Position numbers and translations under genes: made by a program. Below the pieces are notes generated by a model. It saw only the letters and a list, made by a program, of their open reading frames with translations, did not search any database and was not told the origin of the DNA. Shown here one piece after another: positions 22,506 through 33,685 of a DNA stretch of 64,000 nucleotides. The DNA is from Aristolochia californica (lineage: Eukaryota; Streptophyta; Magnoliopsida; Piperales; Aristolochiaceae): positions 17,986,157 through 18,050,156 of the forward strand of contig JARWKL010000016.1 of NCBI GenBank assembly GCA_029961685.1. The letters run 5' to 3'. The stretch's first letter is position 1. The number at the start of each line of letters is the position of its first letter.

Positions 22506-22748
22506 TCAATCTCGCAATCTTCTATAATAAAATTTTAAGCATTAAAAGGCTAAAAAATATATTTCTAAAACATTTGATTTATGAGTTAAAACATGGTTTT
22601 AGAAAACATGATATCTTAAAGCTCTAAGTCATGTTTTTACTAAGTGATGGAATTTAGTTGTCTACTCTTTTTACGGTACTAGAGTACTAGACTTTTGACT
22701 TATGACTCTAGTCTTAAAAAAACAAAAAGAATTTGATAGTTTTCTTAT

Positions 22749-22878
22749 TTTTGGAACCCTATGGAAAAGAAGAAAAAAAAAGGAGAATTTGATCATTATC
22801 TCGTTTTTACTAACTATTTTTAAAAATAATAATGGTCAAATTCTTTTTTCTTTTCTAAGAGTTCCGAACAAACCTTTT
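22749..22878. mobile_element. MITE-like element, copy 2
   Basis: Terminal part TTTGGAACCCTATGGAAAAG at the left is the inverted counterpart of CTTTTCTAAGAGTTCCGAAC at the right. Inside, GAGAATTTGATCATTAT pairs with ATAATGGTCAAATTC, so most of the element can fold into one hairpin. No transposase. Confidence 0.6.
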
Positions 22879-23587
22879 AACAGACACCTGTTATATAACT
22901 GGTTGGATGCATATGTTCGTTAATGATCTGAGTTTTAACCCATTGATTTGGTTTTACTCTTTTTCCTAAAACTAAAAATATTTTTCTCAAGAGCTTCAAT
23001 AGTGAACTCTCAAAATTTCATCAAATTTCTATTAAATAGAAAAAGAATATGGCTCATTTCGAAGGCAGCTATATGTACTTCACAGCATTCAAATTTGTGT
23101 AGACCTTCTGCTCATTAGGCACGATCAGCTATCTATCAGCTGACTACTTTTTACAACTATGTTACATACACTCAGATTTCCCAGCTGGTTGAATAATTAC
23201 ACCTTGTCCTCTATCGCTGCTTCATGGCACTCAAATCCAGACAACTCGAGCCATGTCAAAAATGCTTCAAATATGAGCCCAAGATAAAGCTTTATTGAAC
23301 AAAAGGGTCAGCAAAAGTATTTCAAGGAACAGCCTCAGACTTCAAAAATCCAATGTTTCACTCTTGACATCATCAGTGGGCAAGTTTCTTCCTGTATGCA
23401 AACTGAAAAATCACAATAAAAATAAGAAACACCATGACAGACATCTTCGCAGCAAACATTTGTTGCATCAAGCACCTCTCTTCTACAAACTTGAAGTGCC
23501 ATTGAGAAGGTGATAAGAGGACTATAGGAAAACTGTCTGAAACTAAAAAATGATGAGGAAAAGAAAGATCTTTACAAATGTGATGTG

Positions 23588-26500
23588 TTACCTCTGAAGA
23601 TGTTGAAGAAATAACTCGTTATCTATTACATCCTTCGGGAGTATATCTAGTGAGTTCCTTGGAGGTAGCCCGCACGCTTCCAAACAGTGTCCCTCCCCCA
23701 GAGTGAATGTCGAATGTTCTTCTAAAGTATGAAACACAGTTCTAGGTTTATTCACATTAGTTCTGTCTGACAGACCAAATATAGAGTAAACAAGAGGAAC
23801 TTGCACACGTTTATTTCCTATGGACTTGGCAGAGAGTGGCCTTCATGAAACCACAAGATGAATGAATTATTTCACCATGGACAACTAATGTATCCGAAAG
23901 TGGTCAAGTACCAATATGAGTATTAGCCCTGAAGTCTAAAGTAAATTTCTCATGCCTCAAGTGCAATGGAGAAACAGAATTTCGACCACGAGGCTACCCA
24001 CATTTAACTGGTCACCGTGCAAATCTGTTGTTGCTGAGATGCAGGTGTTTTTGTTAAAGACTAAAAGCTGAAGAAGTGATCATGAGTGTGAATTGAATGA
24101 AACGGTAATTTGTGTTTATGAAACGCACCTGATGGGTTCACAGCAGAGTGGTTAACATCTAATTGTGGTCGTGATAACATGGCCTCTGCATGTATCTCCT
24201 TCAAAGTATAAATAAAATGGTCAGCACCACTCAAGTGATCTCATGTGATGATAATTGTTCAACAGTGACGACTTACCTTGTCCGCAGTTTTCATCTGAAC
24301 AGAACTTTGATGAGTACGTGATAGGTCCAGGCGCAAAGATGTCTCTGTATTGGCCATCTTCATCATACTGGGTAAGGTGATGTGTTGATGAGAAGATGTG
24401 GACTGATTTGATAGACCAAATGGGACTTTTACTGAGGAATCTGCGTTTGAGGGTAGCATGCCCATTCCCATGTTGTTCATGTGGATTTGGGCATCTCCTG
24501 GGTCCATGCCTATCCGCATCTGGGACATTTGCAGGGGTTGAAATGTTCCAGGTACATACATTGGGTGTAAGTTTAGCCCATTTCTCATTGACAACATCTG
24601 TGAAACCCCAGGATGCAGTTAGAGAAATCATTTTCTGGAGAATGATTTAATCTTTGAAGTATCAAGGAACACCACGAATTGCAAAAAATAGAGGGAGTTC
24701 AGACCCTAATGTCAACTTTCAAGCCTCAGTGGATTGTTCAATTCCAGGCATTTTGCAACAATATAACCTCCACAAGTAGAACAGCCACTCGTAGTAACAA
24801 CAGTTAAAGTTTCATTGACATTCAAACATCTTTAGGTCTCTACGTGATTTTTTTTAGAAATGTTAGGGCTTCTATATTTGAATAAAACATAACTTCTCTT
24901 TGCAATTGATAGTGTTCTCTCCTGTAAGGTAACTGTAGGGCTACAGCTCCCTCCCATGAGATAACTATAAGATTACAGTGTACAAGAAACTAATGCATGG
25001 GAGCAAATTCATGTAAACAAACAGATAAAGAATAATAAGGACTATAAAATAAGACAAGAGTCCTCTACTTTATTAACTACGGGGACTCTGCCTTCAGAAG
25101 GAAAAGTTAGACGTTGAGTTCATTGCCAGCATAGCTCTTCAGTGCAGAGTCTGAACTTATTGCAGAGGACAGCAATCTCTCCTTTCACATGGCTCATGCC
25201 ACACAAAACCCTGTAAATTATAATGGCATATTGCCATAAGATGCTTCACTAATGGCAGTTTTTTGCCTTTTAAGTAAAGCCTCTTCATTCCAAAACAATA
25301 CATTTGGTACTGTTGAAATTTTAGGAATTGCCTTGTAATAGATGCTGCACTATTTGCAATGAACTTTTTTGTGGTTCTCAATATCTGGACCTCACTTGCT
25401 TGTAATTATGATTGGTACATATTGTTCAAGTCTAATCCATGACTGATTGATATGTGGAGGCTGCTGAAAGATCTAGCTGGTAAGTTACTGTGCAGAAGCT
25501 GTGAGTAGTACAAACGAGAGAGCCACACTCAAGAAATAATATCTCTATTAGGGTTGAAGAGGTAGCTGATCCTAAGATTGGTGATTGTCTCAATACACCA
25601 TTTTATATTCGATAAGAGAGGAGTTTGTTGGAAATGTCAATTTTCAAGTAAAAGAAAACTTTCACTTTTTTTTACCAGTTGTCTGAATTGTTCTTATCAG
25701 AGGTATAAAGTTTTCTATTATTCTTTGATCAAGAATACTTTACCAATTTCCAGATTAATAGAATTTTTTTCTTCACAATAGCGGCCTTAAGACTTTAAGG
25801 AATGCCAACAGAGGACATAAGTTCAGTCTACTTCCAGATGATGACAAATTAAGATTTCAATGGTGATTGCTGTCCCAATGGAATGTGTGATCCCTTGTCC
25901 TAGTAGTAAAGGAATCAGAAAATTTAAATAACATGAAATAGATTTTATAATAAAAAGTATGTTTTGACATGCATGGTGAAGCTCTTGACTAGATGAAGGA
26001 TTTTGAAATAAACTGATAATAGTTTTCTTACATTCAAAACTAAGATCAGAATTGTTCTTTTATGTCCCTCGGTAACACCTCTTTATAACTGTGTTGAATA
26101 TTGCAATCCAAGGGTATATTCGTCATCTCACTTATGGAGAGCTTAGTCATTCACATCTCGTATGTCTATTATATACATGTTCCAGCAATTAGTTTTTGCT
26201 AATTCTCAAAGAACTTTGATGTACTGTCCAATAGAGAGAAGGGTAATTTAGACCTTTTTAATTTTTCTACCTACATTAACATAAAAGGGGCAGAGAGATT
26301 AAATTTGATGCCTAATCGCTCCATCCTGTCTTCTGCAACAACTTCTTTTCCCCTATTCTTTTCTCTCTTCCTTCCTTCTTACTTAATTTTATCCTAAATC
26401 TCCAACTTCACACTCTGTTAGAGCAAAGTTGAAGGAGTCTTTAGTCATTTGAGTAAGACACTCACAATCTTATTCCCATTTTGGAAATACAGTTACTTAT

Positions 26501-29196
26501 TTCTTTTAATTCATTGAATTAGAAGCCATTTTTTGGAACAAAAGTCCCATTCTAAAACAATTTTTAACTTAAATAAAACAAAATGACAATTGATATGCAT
26601 GTACACGCATGCCTTTGCTTGAATCAGGAGAAAGAGAGGAATTCATCGCAGTCAGACTGCAACATGAGCAGATACAGAGGCTACTAGGTGTAGCAAAGAT
26701 TCAGGCTCTTGCAAACATGTTAACTTGTATCCAAATGAGGCAATACAAGGACAAGCAAATAGCAGTTAATTGAACACTGACAATTGAAGTGATGACCAAT
26801 GCTTTCAACTATACACAAACAATAATATGAATGCAAAAGACAGAGCATTAGCAATCTCGATACACTACTGCATTCTTAAGTTCCTACATCTAGCTCCCAG
26901 TTAGAATGCATTGAAAGATGTATGAGTACAAACTAATTCTGGAAAGTCCTGAATATGGCAATTGACACACTTTTGATGAAAAGACAAGTAACATTGGTTA
27001 AAGGAATAAAACTTGAGTACAGTCATAAAAGATGATCCACTGCTTGGTAAAATTGACCAGAGGACCCACAAGTAGCCAAAATTACTATGGTTGTACCAGC
27101 TGTCATTACATTCATGATGGAAAAGTCCATGGTGTAATTGGATTGAAATTCCTGAAGCGAAGTGCCTAAAGTGTTCTCCACACTTTACCCTCTTTGGAAT
27201 TGAAAATTTTCCTGTGTTCTACTACTGTCATCAATGGGCAGCAACCCTCTTATTTCCTGTGCCTGCTCCCTTCCTCCAAGACAAACTACCATCTTTTCGA
27301 CTTACACCCTTATGCAAACCAACTTGCTGAAGGGCTCTTTCACAACAAGTAGAAGCTCCTGACAAAACCTTGGGAGTTTCCTTCATCTTCACATAGACTG
27401 CTTAATGAACTATATGTATCAAATCAGGCAGTTCCTGCTGGGGTCAGAATAGGCTCACAAAAACATGACCTCTGATGCCGCCCAAGTAAGTGATATCAAT
27501 TTGGTGATCCCTGCCTGGGAGTATTAGATTGAGGGTGTAAAAGTTAGAAGATTTATTTTTGCTTAATCTCGATATGAAGAGGACTTGTTTCTCCACTTTA
27601 CAAATTCAAAGGCATGTGTATCTTCTATTTGAACTAAATCCATGCCTCAGATAATAAAAATCTCTGGCTGGTCGTAATAATTTGTATAGATGCACAAGAC
27701 AATGGTATTCTTAGATGCAAGGAGCATAAAAATAAGGGTTCACCTGCACTTGGAGCTGAAGTTGCTTGAGATATTCAATGGCTTCATCAAGCATTGAAGC
27801 CTTATCTGTCTGCGAAAATTAAGCGAAACGAAAAAATTAAATAAAAATCAAATTGTGGATTGTTGAAATCATTACGCTAAAAGGCTCGAACCTGTTAGGA
27901 AAACAACCCCACAGATCTTATACAAGGACTGGCCTGGTCGATACAAACACAAATTCCAACACTCCCCCGCACGGTGAAAACCCGTAGACAAATTCACCGG
28001 AAAAACCCGGGACAAACTCCTGGAAAAACCTAGGACAAAATTCGGTGGGAGCGAGACTCGAACTCGGGACCAACCTACTCTGATACCATGTTGAAACCAG
28101 TGCGCTAAAAGGCTCGAACCTTTTAGGAAAGCAATCCCACGGATTTTATACAAGGACTGGCCCGGTCGATACAAACACAAATTCCAACATGTGCGGGGAA
28201 AACCCGTGGACAAACTCCTGGAAAAACCCAGGACAAATTCACCAGAAATACCTGGGACAAAATTCGGTGGGAGCGGGACTCGAACTCGGGACCAACTTTG
28301 CTTTGATACCATATTGAAACCATTACGCTAAAAGGCTCGAACCTATTAAGAAAGCAACCCCACGGATCTTATACAAGGACTGGCCCGGTCGATACAAACA
28401 CAAATTCCAACATGGATCAAACCAAATGCACGGTCGGGACTAGAACCCAACAAAAACCAATGTCTTTCGTGAAAGCCAGTACCTTGTTAGAATTAGGAAT
28501 GAGATTCTGTAAGGCCTTCATTTTCTCATTAATCCTGCTCCTCCTCCTCTGCCCAGGCAATCGACAATTACAGAACTCAACATAAGAGCAAACAAATAAA
28601 TCTAAATAGAGATCAAAAGCCATACATGAACAGAAGACATCAAAAACCTTTTCCGATAAATTGTGCACTTCAGCTGCTCTACTCCTCTTCAAGCCAGTCC
28701 GAGGCGGGGCCAGCTTACATGGCTCCTCCGCCACTTCAGTCCCTTCCTGCGTCATCGAGGATTAAAAAATAAAAATAAAAACCCGAAAATTTTGCAGCCA
28801 AAAGATAAAATTAAGAAAAAAAAAACACTGCAGAAGAAGAACGTAGGACTTAAAGCTGAGTTTAGTTACCCCCACCTCGCTCTCATACTCAAACTCGTCC
28901 AGTTCGACTGACTCCCCTTTCCTTCTCTTGAGTGGCGTAGGCCCGCAGCATTCCAACCTCATGGATGAAAGGATCGGCGAGGATGATTCCGCCACGGCGC
29001 TGGAAGCCCCATTCTGGCCAAAATCGTTGCCAAGAGTCTTGACATGCCAATCGGAAACGGGTACTTCCTTGGCTTTACCCGAGGCAGAAGGGGAGGCCGA
29101 GGAAGAGAGAAGATGACGCAGGAAGAGAGACATGTCGTCGTCCTCGTTAGCAGAATCCGGAGGCGGGGGAGAAGGTGAACATATTTTCCCATACAT
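23588..29196 (-). CDS. SPT: SPATULA-like bHLH transcription factor
   Basis: Seven coding exons on the minus strand: 29196-28876, 28746-28648, 28548-28483, 27809-27744, 24597-24277, 24198-24129 and 23817-23588. They join in frame to 390 residues, close to the 373 of Arabidopsis SPT. The N-terminus has the family's FLRHLL motif (residues 25-30) and an acidic stretch before [14 protein letters not shown]. The bHLH (about 131-184) reads [20 protein letters not shown] then [15 protein letters not shown]; the SRINEKMK and NSNKTDKAS signature separates SPT/ALC from PIF proteins, which have DRINEKM. It is followed by [13 protein letters not shown], also SPT-like. SPT binds E/G-box DNA in the nucleus and patterns carpel margins and fruit. 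The last two exons are supported only by phase and splice sites. Introns 3 and 4 separate bHLH parts and hold repeats. Confidence 0.9.
24598..27743 (-). other. intron 4 of the SPATULA-like gene
   Basis: 3.1-kb intron. I see no conserved domain in either strand; open frames such as 25157-25381 and 25578-25781 are short and unconserved in composition. Part of 24860-25400 has an LTR-like look, but I found no terminal match. Confidence 0.5.
27861..28412 (-). mobile_element. three-LTR TRIM in intron 3 of the SPATULA-like gene
   Basis: Three 101-bp direct repeats lie at 27861-27961, 28089-28189 and 28312-28412. Each carries CTAAAAGGCTCGAACC and ACAAACACAAATTCCAACA; the third starts TA instead of TG. 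Two non-coding interiors (127 and 122 bp) separate them. To the left of LTR 2 and LTR 3 are CTCTGATACCA and TTTGATACCA, tRNA-Met primer sites on the minus strand, and a purine tract (minus strand GCGGGGGAG) borders LTR 1. The whole array is flanked by TGGAT at 27856-27860 and 28413-28417, so it behaves as one insertion. It lies within intron 3 (27810-28482) in the gene's own orientation. Open frames across it are fortuitous. Confidence 0.9.
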
Positions 29197-29700
29197 GGTT
29201 GCCGCCGACGTTCAGACACCCAACAGACAGCACCAGCAGGTCCTCCTGCGACACCATTCCAACGCCATCTCCTTAATGTCTCTCTATCTCTCAAAAACCC
29301 ACCGTCCCCGTTCTCTCTCTACTCAGATATCTGCCTCAGACGTCGTAAAAAATTCCAAAAGAAAAAAGAGAGAAAAGAATTCTCAAGTTGATTTAAGCTT
29401 AAAGAGGAGGCTCGTTCGCAGGCTTGGCAGGGTTTAAACGACGCAAGTATTCGTTAAGGAGCGGGGTTTAAAGACTTTGGATCATTTGTTGGATATGAGT
29501 GATGGGCACCAACGACACGAGTTGTCGGATGCGCGGATTCACTGGGAGACGACGGGAGGGTGCGGGGCCCGCATATATTTATGGGTGCGAAAACCGATGC
29601 TCGCGATGGGCTTTTCATGTTTGACCAGAACGAGACTTTAGCATGTCCAGGGGCCCGCTCTGACACAATTGTCGCAGAGGTTACTGGGCCTTTAATTTTG
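29197..29700 (-). promoter_or_regulatory. upstream region of the SPATULA-like gene
   Basis: The 250 bp above the ATG is rich in CT/GA blocks on the gene strand and probably holds the 5' untranslated region. No TATA box stands out. Open frames on both strands (29132-29437, 29454-29666) overlap it and show no family resemblance. Confidence 0.35.
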
Positions 29701-30013
29701 TGGGCCGCGTTTGCACCGGCTGGTTGAGTAACGAGAAACCCGGATTTCCAATTCCAAAAAATGAGCGGATTCGAATCTCTATGTTAGAGTAGAAAACTCC
29801 AGCTAATTTTGGGGAAAAAATGACACTCCTTTTAAAAAAAAAAATGGTAGAAGATCTTCAAACATTTCTTCAAACCATGTATTTCATCTTTATAAAAGTG
29901 ATAGTCAAAATGTGCAGGTGAGACTATAAGTCTCTACTAAAACAAGTTTGTAAACCTCTTTCTCTCATGTGAAGATCAAAAATAAGTTCTAGTAGCTTTG
30001 TGAAACAAGTTTT

Positions 30014-30198
30014 GGGGTTTGTTTAGAACCCTTAAAATAAAAAGAGAATTTAACCATTATTATTCACAAAAATAGTTAGTGAAAAAGAGATAATAATCAA
30101 ATTCTCCTTTTCACTATCTATTTTTTTGGGAATAATAATGGTAAAATTCTCATTTTCTTTTCATTTATTTTCTTTTCCATGAGGCTCCAAACAGACCC
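30014..30198. mobile_element. MITE-like element, copy 3 (most complete)
   Basis: Imperfect terminal inverted repeats GGGGTTTGTTTAGAACCC (left) and GAGGCTCCAAACAGACCC (right) bound a 185-bp AT-rich element. Internally GAGAATTTAACCATTATTATT pairs with AATAATAATGGTAAAATTCTC. The GTTTGG-type ends resemble hAT-derived MITEs, but I could not find a clean 8-bp target duplication. (Each quoted arm is read within the stated limits.). Confidence 0.65.
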
Positions 30199-30298
30199 TT
30201 GATGTTACAAATCAGAAAGTATGGCTTGTGGATAGAGCTAGGGAGAGAAATGAGCAGCAAGAGACTCAAAAGGGGTATGGAAGAAAAAATAATAGTTA

Positions 30299-30678
30299 TG
30301 TTAAGTTGTGGAGCCTAATCAATGCCCTACGCGGATCGTGGTTTTATTAAGGGTAGTTTGAGAATTTTACTCTTGTACCGCGGTTGCCTTAGTTTTTTTT
30401 TTATATTTTGGGTGCCGTTATTAGGGTTTTATCATCATCTAAGGAACATCAGTTGTAGCCGAGAGAGGTTAGAGAAAAATAACACCTTTAAGTGTGTGCG
30501 ATCTCTCTTGTTAACTATTTCATCTTCATAATGGATTACTACAGCGGTGAAAGATAGTCTCACCTTGAGGCGAACCTATATAAATCTTGTTATCTTTTTC
30601 GTGTTTGTTTTTTCTTTTCTTCCGCGATTATTAGTATTACTCTCGTTAGTTTAGAATTAAGGCGTCTAACTCCTAACA
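30299..30678 (+). mobile_element. solo LTR, family B
   Basis: 380 bp starting TGTTAAGTTGTGGAGCC and ending CTCCTAACA. It aligns along its length with 58372-58808 through CATTAAGGGTAGTTTG-type, TATTAGGGTTTTATCA and CTCACCTTGAGGCGAACC blocks. Flanks are AGTTA (30294-30298) and AGGTA (30679-30683), a four-of-five target duplication. No interior is attached. Confidence 0.75.
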
Positions 30679-30849
30679 AGGTAGACTCACTTATTTGGGG
30701 TCTCCCTCCTATCATGGAGTCAACTACCTAAGGTTTGGACTAAAAGAGAAATTGTATTTGATGGAATGAATAAAAAGCTCAAAGAAATTAAATTTTGTAG
30801 AGCAAAAGCTCTAGGTTAGTTGGCGCCATTCTTTGGAATTTAACTATTG

Positions 30850-31090
30850 TTGATTTGGCACCACTTGTTCTCCTCTTCCCTCTTCCTTTTCTACATCTAA
30901 AAACAAACCATAATTACCTCCCTTATCCCTAATTGAGTGAAACATTCCTCCCCCTTAAGACCAACCTTGTCTCGAAGTTCAAGCTCTAGAAATCTTACTT
31001 TTATTTATTTGGCATTCTCGAATGTTACATCTTCTTTCGATAATTCCTTCCATTGAACCACATTGTCACGCGGTTAGATTTGGGCTAGGT
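30850..31090 (-). mobile_element. 3' end of a Gypsy polyprotein and polypurine tract (fragment)
   Basis: Minus-strand translation near 31065-31010 gives VVQWKELSKEDVTFENA, the motif found at the C-terminus of chromovirus-type Gypsy Pol (usual form ending in ATWE). It is followed after a stop by LELRDKVGLKG and then AAGGGGGAGGAATG, the usual end of Pol plus polypurine tract and LTR start. Everything upstream is missing or rearranged. Confidence 0.5.
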
Positions 31091-31169
31091 CCGTCTAACC
31101 AAGCCGAATATCTACCCCGTGCGGCCTAGCTCTTCCCAAGAACTAGTCAGCCTCCTTGAGCTTCGGATC

Positions 31170-32030
31170 TTCCAACCAATACTTCACACAAGAAGTTACA
31201 AGCCAAATGGGACAATGAAAAGACCAAGATATAGAAGAGAAAAACCTACTTTGTATTGATAATACAAGATTACAAATGGTGGCCAAACACTCTTGAAGGC
31301 CAAGACTAAAAACTCTCTCTATACACTAAAAGAGTAAAGAAGGTTAAGGATTTTTCGACCCTTTTACAATGGGAGAGGCCTCTCTATTTATAGTCTCTCC
31401 TATTGCCTTTTGAAATCTCAAAAAACGCTCAGAAAACCGTTAGATCCTAAAAATTCGGTTTCTGGCGTCAAGGGGCGCCCTGGTCTGGCGGGCGCCTGGC
31501 GACCAGGTCGCCAGGAAACCCCATTTCGCGCGCGGGCGCCTGCGCCTGGAGTCCTGTCGCGCGCGCGCCTGCGCCTGGCGTCCTGAGGAAACCCCATTTC
31601 GCCCCGCCTGGAGTCCTGGCCGTGCGCCAGCAACCCCATTTCGCCCCGCCAGGATTCCTGGTTGCGCCCAACCCCATTTTGCCCCTCCAGAAGTGTCTGC
31701 TGGCGTGCTGCCTTGTGTCTGAGCTGGCTATTGGGGTTGTTGTGCACCTTGTTGCTTGGTCATCCGTTTGGCAAGCTCAAGTGTGTCTTCTTTTGCTGAA
31801 GTTGATGTCGGGCCAGCCATATGTGTGCGCCCCTCTGGGCCATGCCATTGCACTTGGCCTTGGTCGTTGCTTCTATTGCTGTGCACTGGACTTGCACAAT
31901 CTTCCACCTTGGTGTTTGGCCACACATGGCTTCATCCTCCGTCTCACACATACTCAAATGGCTAAATGATTACTGTGCCAAAGTTGATCTTGGTTGCTAC
32001 TTTGGGAGGACGAAGGTGCTGGCTGATTGA
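31170..32030 (-). mobile_element. LTR-retrotransposon-derived DNA with a GC-rich core
   Basis: 31170-31440 resembles an LTR read on the minus strand (AT-rich, CTATTTATAG at 31382). It is followed by a GC-rich block at 31463-31690 and by non-coding DNA to about 32030. The minus strand at 31830-31740 shows a short Gly/Gln/Lys-rich frame ending KRMTKQQGAQQPQ that could be an N-terminal Gag remnant. Open frames on both strands of the GC-rich block overlap and are driven by composition. Confidence 0.35.
31463..31690. repeat. GC-rich block with repeated CCCCATTTCGC motifs
   Basis: AACCCCATTT followed by CGCGC, CGCCC or TGCCC recurs four or five times, interspersed with GGCGCCTGGCG- and CCTGGAGTCCTGG-type repeats. 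The composition is far more GC-rich than any neighbour. Confidence 0.8.
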
Positions 32031-32589
32031 TCCCGCCGTGTTGCTTGTTCTGGACGGCGAACCAGCGTCTCTACTGCGCGGTGAAGGTGACAATGTTGTT
32101 GAATATCAAGTCTCCTAAGTTAGGAAACTTGATTTAATGGAACACCAGCTTGAGCGTCTGTCAAGCAACCCGGACCAGACCGATTTAACCCAGCTACCCG
32201 AGGTTCCTTACTGGTTTTGTTCATGACCGAGTCAACTTGGACCAACTCAACTCGACTGAGTCAACCTGACTCGGCCCACTTATTTTCTGCCTTGGTTATA
32301 CATGTCTAGGTTCTGAGTTCTATACATATTTCTTCTACGACTCGGTGACATTTGTCTACTATTTGACTCGGTTGTCTCTCCAGCTGAATTATTATCTTGG
32401 ATTATTACTCAATTTCTACATACTATTTTGTGAAACTTTCTTATTTACTAATGGACTCATAACTGATTATTTCATATGTCCATATTACTCTTAAGGACTT
32501 TCATTATTTACTGGTTATCTACTGCTATACTATTGCAAATTTGGTATATGTTATTTGGTCATTGACAACTTTTCTCTTACCATCCTTTA

Positions 32590-33177
32590 TTTGACTTTCA
32601 CATACCCATTTGTGCCAACCTCTTGTGTGTTGCTTCGGTTGGTTTACCTTTATCTATATATATATAATAGATACATGTGTTTTTAAGTCCATTGAGACTT
32701 TTTATATGTACATGTGGGTCTTTTATTGTCGTTTTGTGAATGACAGGCATTACCCACTTTTCTCACCCATTTTTACCTTTCGAGAGTTGGTGCCCGAGTT
32801 GGGACACCGTGATGGAGGAGTTTATTACTATATCTATGTTATTTGGTTCAAGCTGGGATCACTACCATTACCACCCAGCTTGAGGAGAAGAGTTGGAAGA
32901 TATGATGTAATTAGGGTGACACTAATATAATTAGTTTAAATTTATTGTCTCTTCTTCACTCTTATTAGGGTAAAGGGTATACTTGTAATATTAGTAGTTT
33001 TGGTACCTATAAATATACCTTATGGGGGAAGGTTTGAATTAAGTCCAATACCCTAATTTCTGCCTCCTTTTTCCCTCACATATTCTTCTCTCTTTTCTCT
33101 GTTGGACGTGTATCATACTCTATCCACTCTTCTTCTTCTCCCTTCTTCCTTCTCTCCATTGTTTAATCTCATTACCT
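32590..33177 (+). mobile_element. Copia-like 3' region and LTR
   Basis: 32610-32700 is the inverse of the family A interior (AAGCAACACA and AATGGACTTAAAAACAC in reverse). ACCCAGCTTGAGGAGAAGAG at 32873-32892 is a decayed polypurine tract followed by TTGGAAGATATG, so an LTR starts near 32890. A TATA-like CCTATAAATATACC (33005-33018) fits an LTR promoter. The right boundary is near 33165. Confidence 0.5.
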
Positions 33178-33500
33178 ATGGAATCAAGAAAATCAACACA
33201 TAGTAAAGCTTATAGAGTATATAACAAAACTACTATGAGAGTTGAGGAGTCGTATATGTTGAATTTGATCAGTGAGACTCACAAAATGAAACTACAAGTC
33301 CAATTTCAGATCATGAAGAGGAAAGCCCTCTTGAATCATCCAGGGGATCTAAATGTCAAGACCTAAATCTCAAGGAGAACCCACAAAACTTGAATAAACA
33401 AGAGGAACTGACCAAGAACAACGAGTTCATCATTGATCCCTTAGAGCAAATCATTGGTGACCCAATGAGTGAAATGGAAATTAGAAGAGCAACAAGAACC
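33178..33500 (+). pseudogene. Copia polyprotein fragment (region between integrase and RT)
   Basis: The frame from 33178 encodes SKAYRVYNKTTMRVEES, matching the motif just after Copia integrase (SKAYRVFNKRT). A later frame gives LEQIIGDPMSEMEIRRATR, the segment that precedes the reverse transcriptase. A stop at about 33363 and a frame change separate them. No catalytic domain is included. Confidence 0.65.
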
Positions 33501-33685
33501 TAATTTTTTTATTAAAGATAAAAAATATGATTTTTGGATTATGACAATGCACGAAAAACTTAACCAATTTGAAAAATCAAGTTTGAACTCTAATTCCTAG
33601 ATAACCAATTTGAAAGAAATCAAGTTTAAACTCTAGTCCTAGACCCCAAAACCAATAAATCAAAGGTACAAAATAAGTTTTTAGT

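Noticed and set aside
28040..28088. Possible tRNA gene (GTTCGAGTC motif)
   Set aside because: Only the T-arm-like part is present; no acceptor stem or anticodon arm can be paired, and the motif lies in TRIM interiors.
27872..28323. A 146-codon minus-strand frame with internal repeats ([14 protein letters not shown] twice)
   Set aside because: It runs across LTRs and primer sites of the TRIM and simply reflects the repeats; it lies in an intron.
31418..31969. Several overlapping frames in the GC-rich block resembling a repetitive Gly/Ala/Arg protein
   Set aside because: Open on both strands because of composition; no start context, domain or conserved neighbour.
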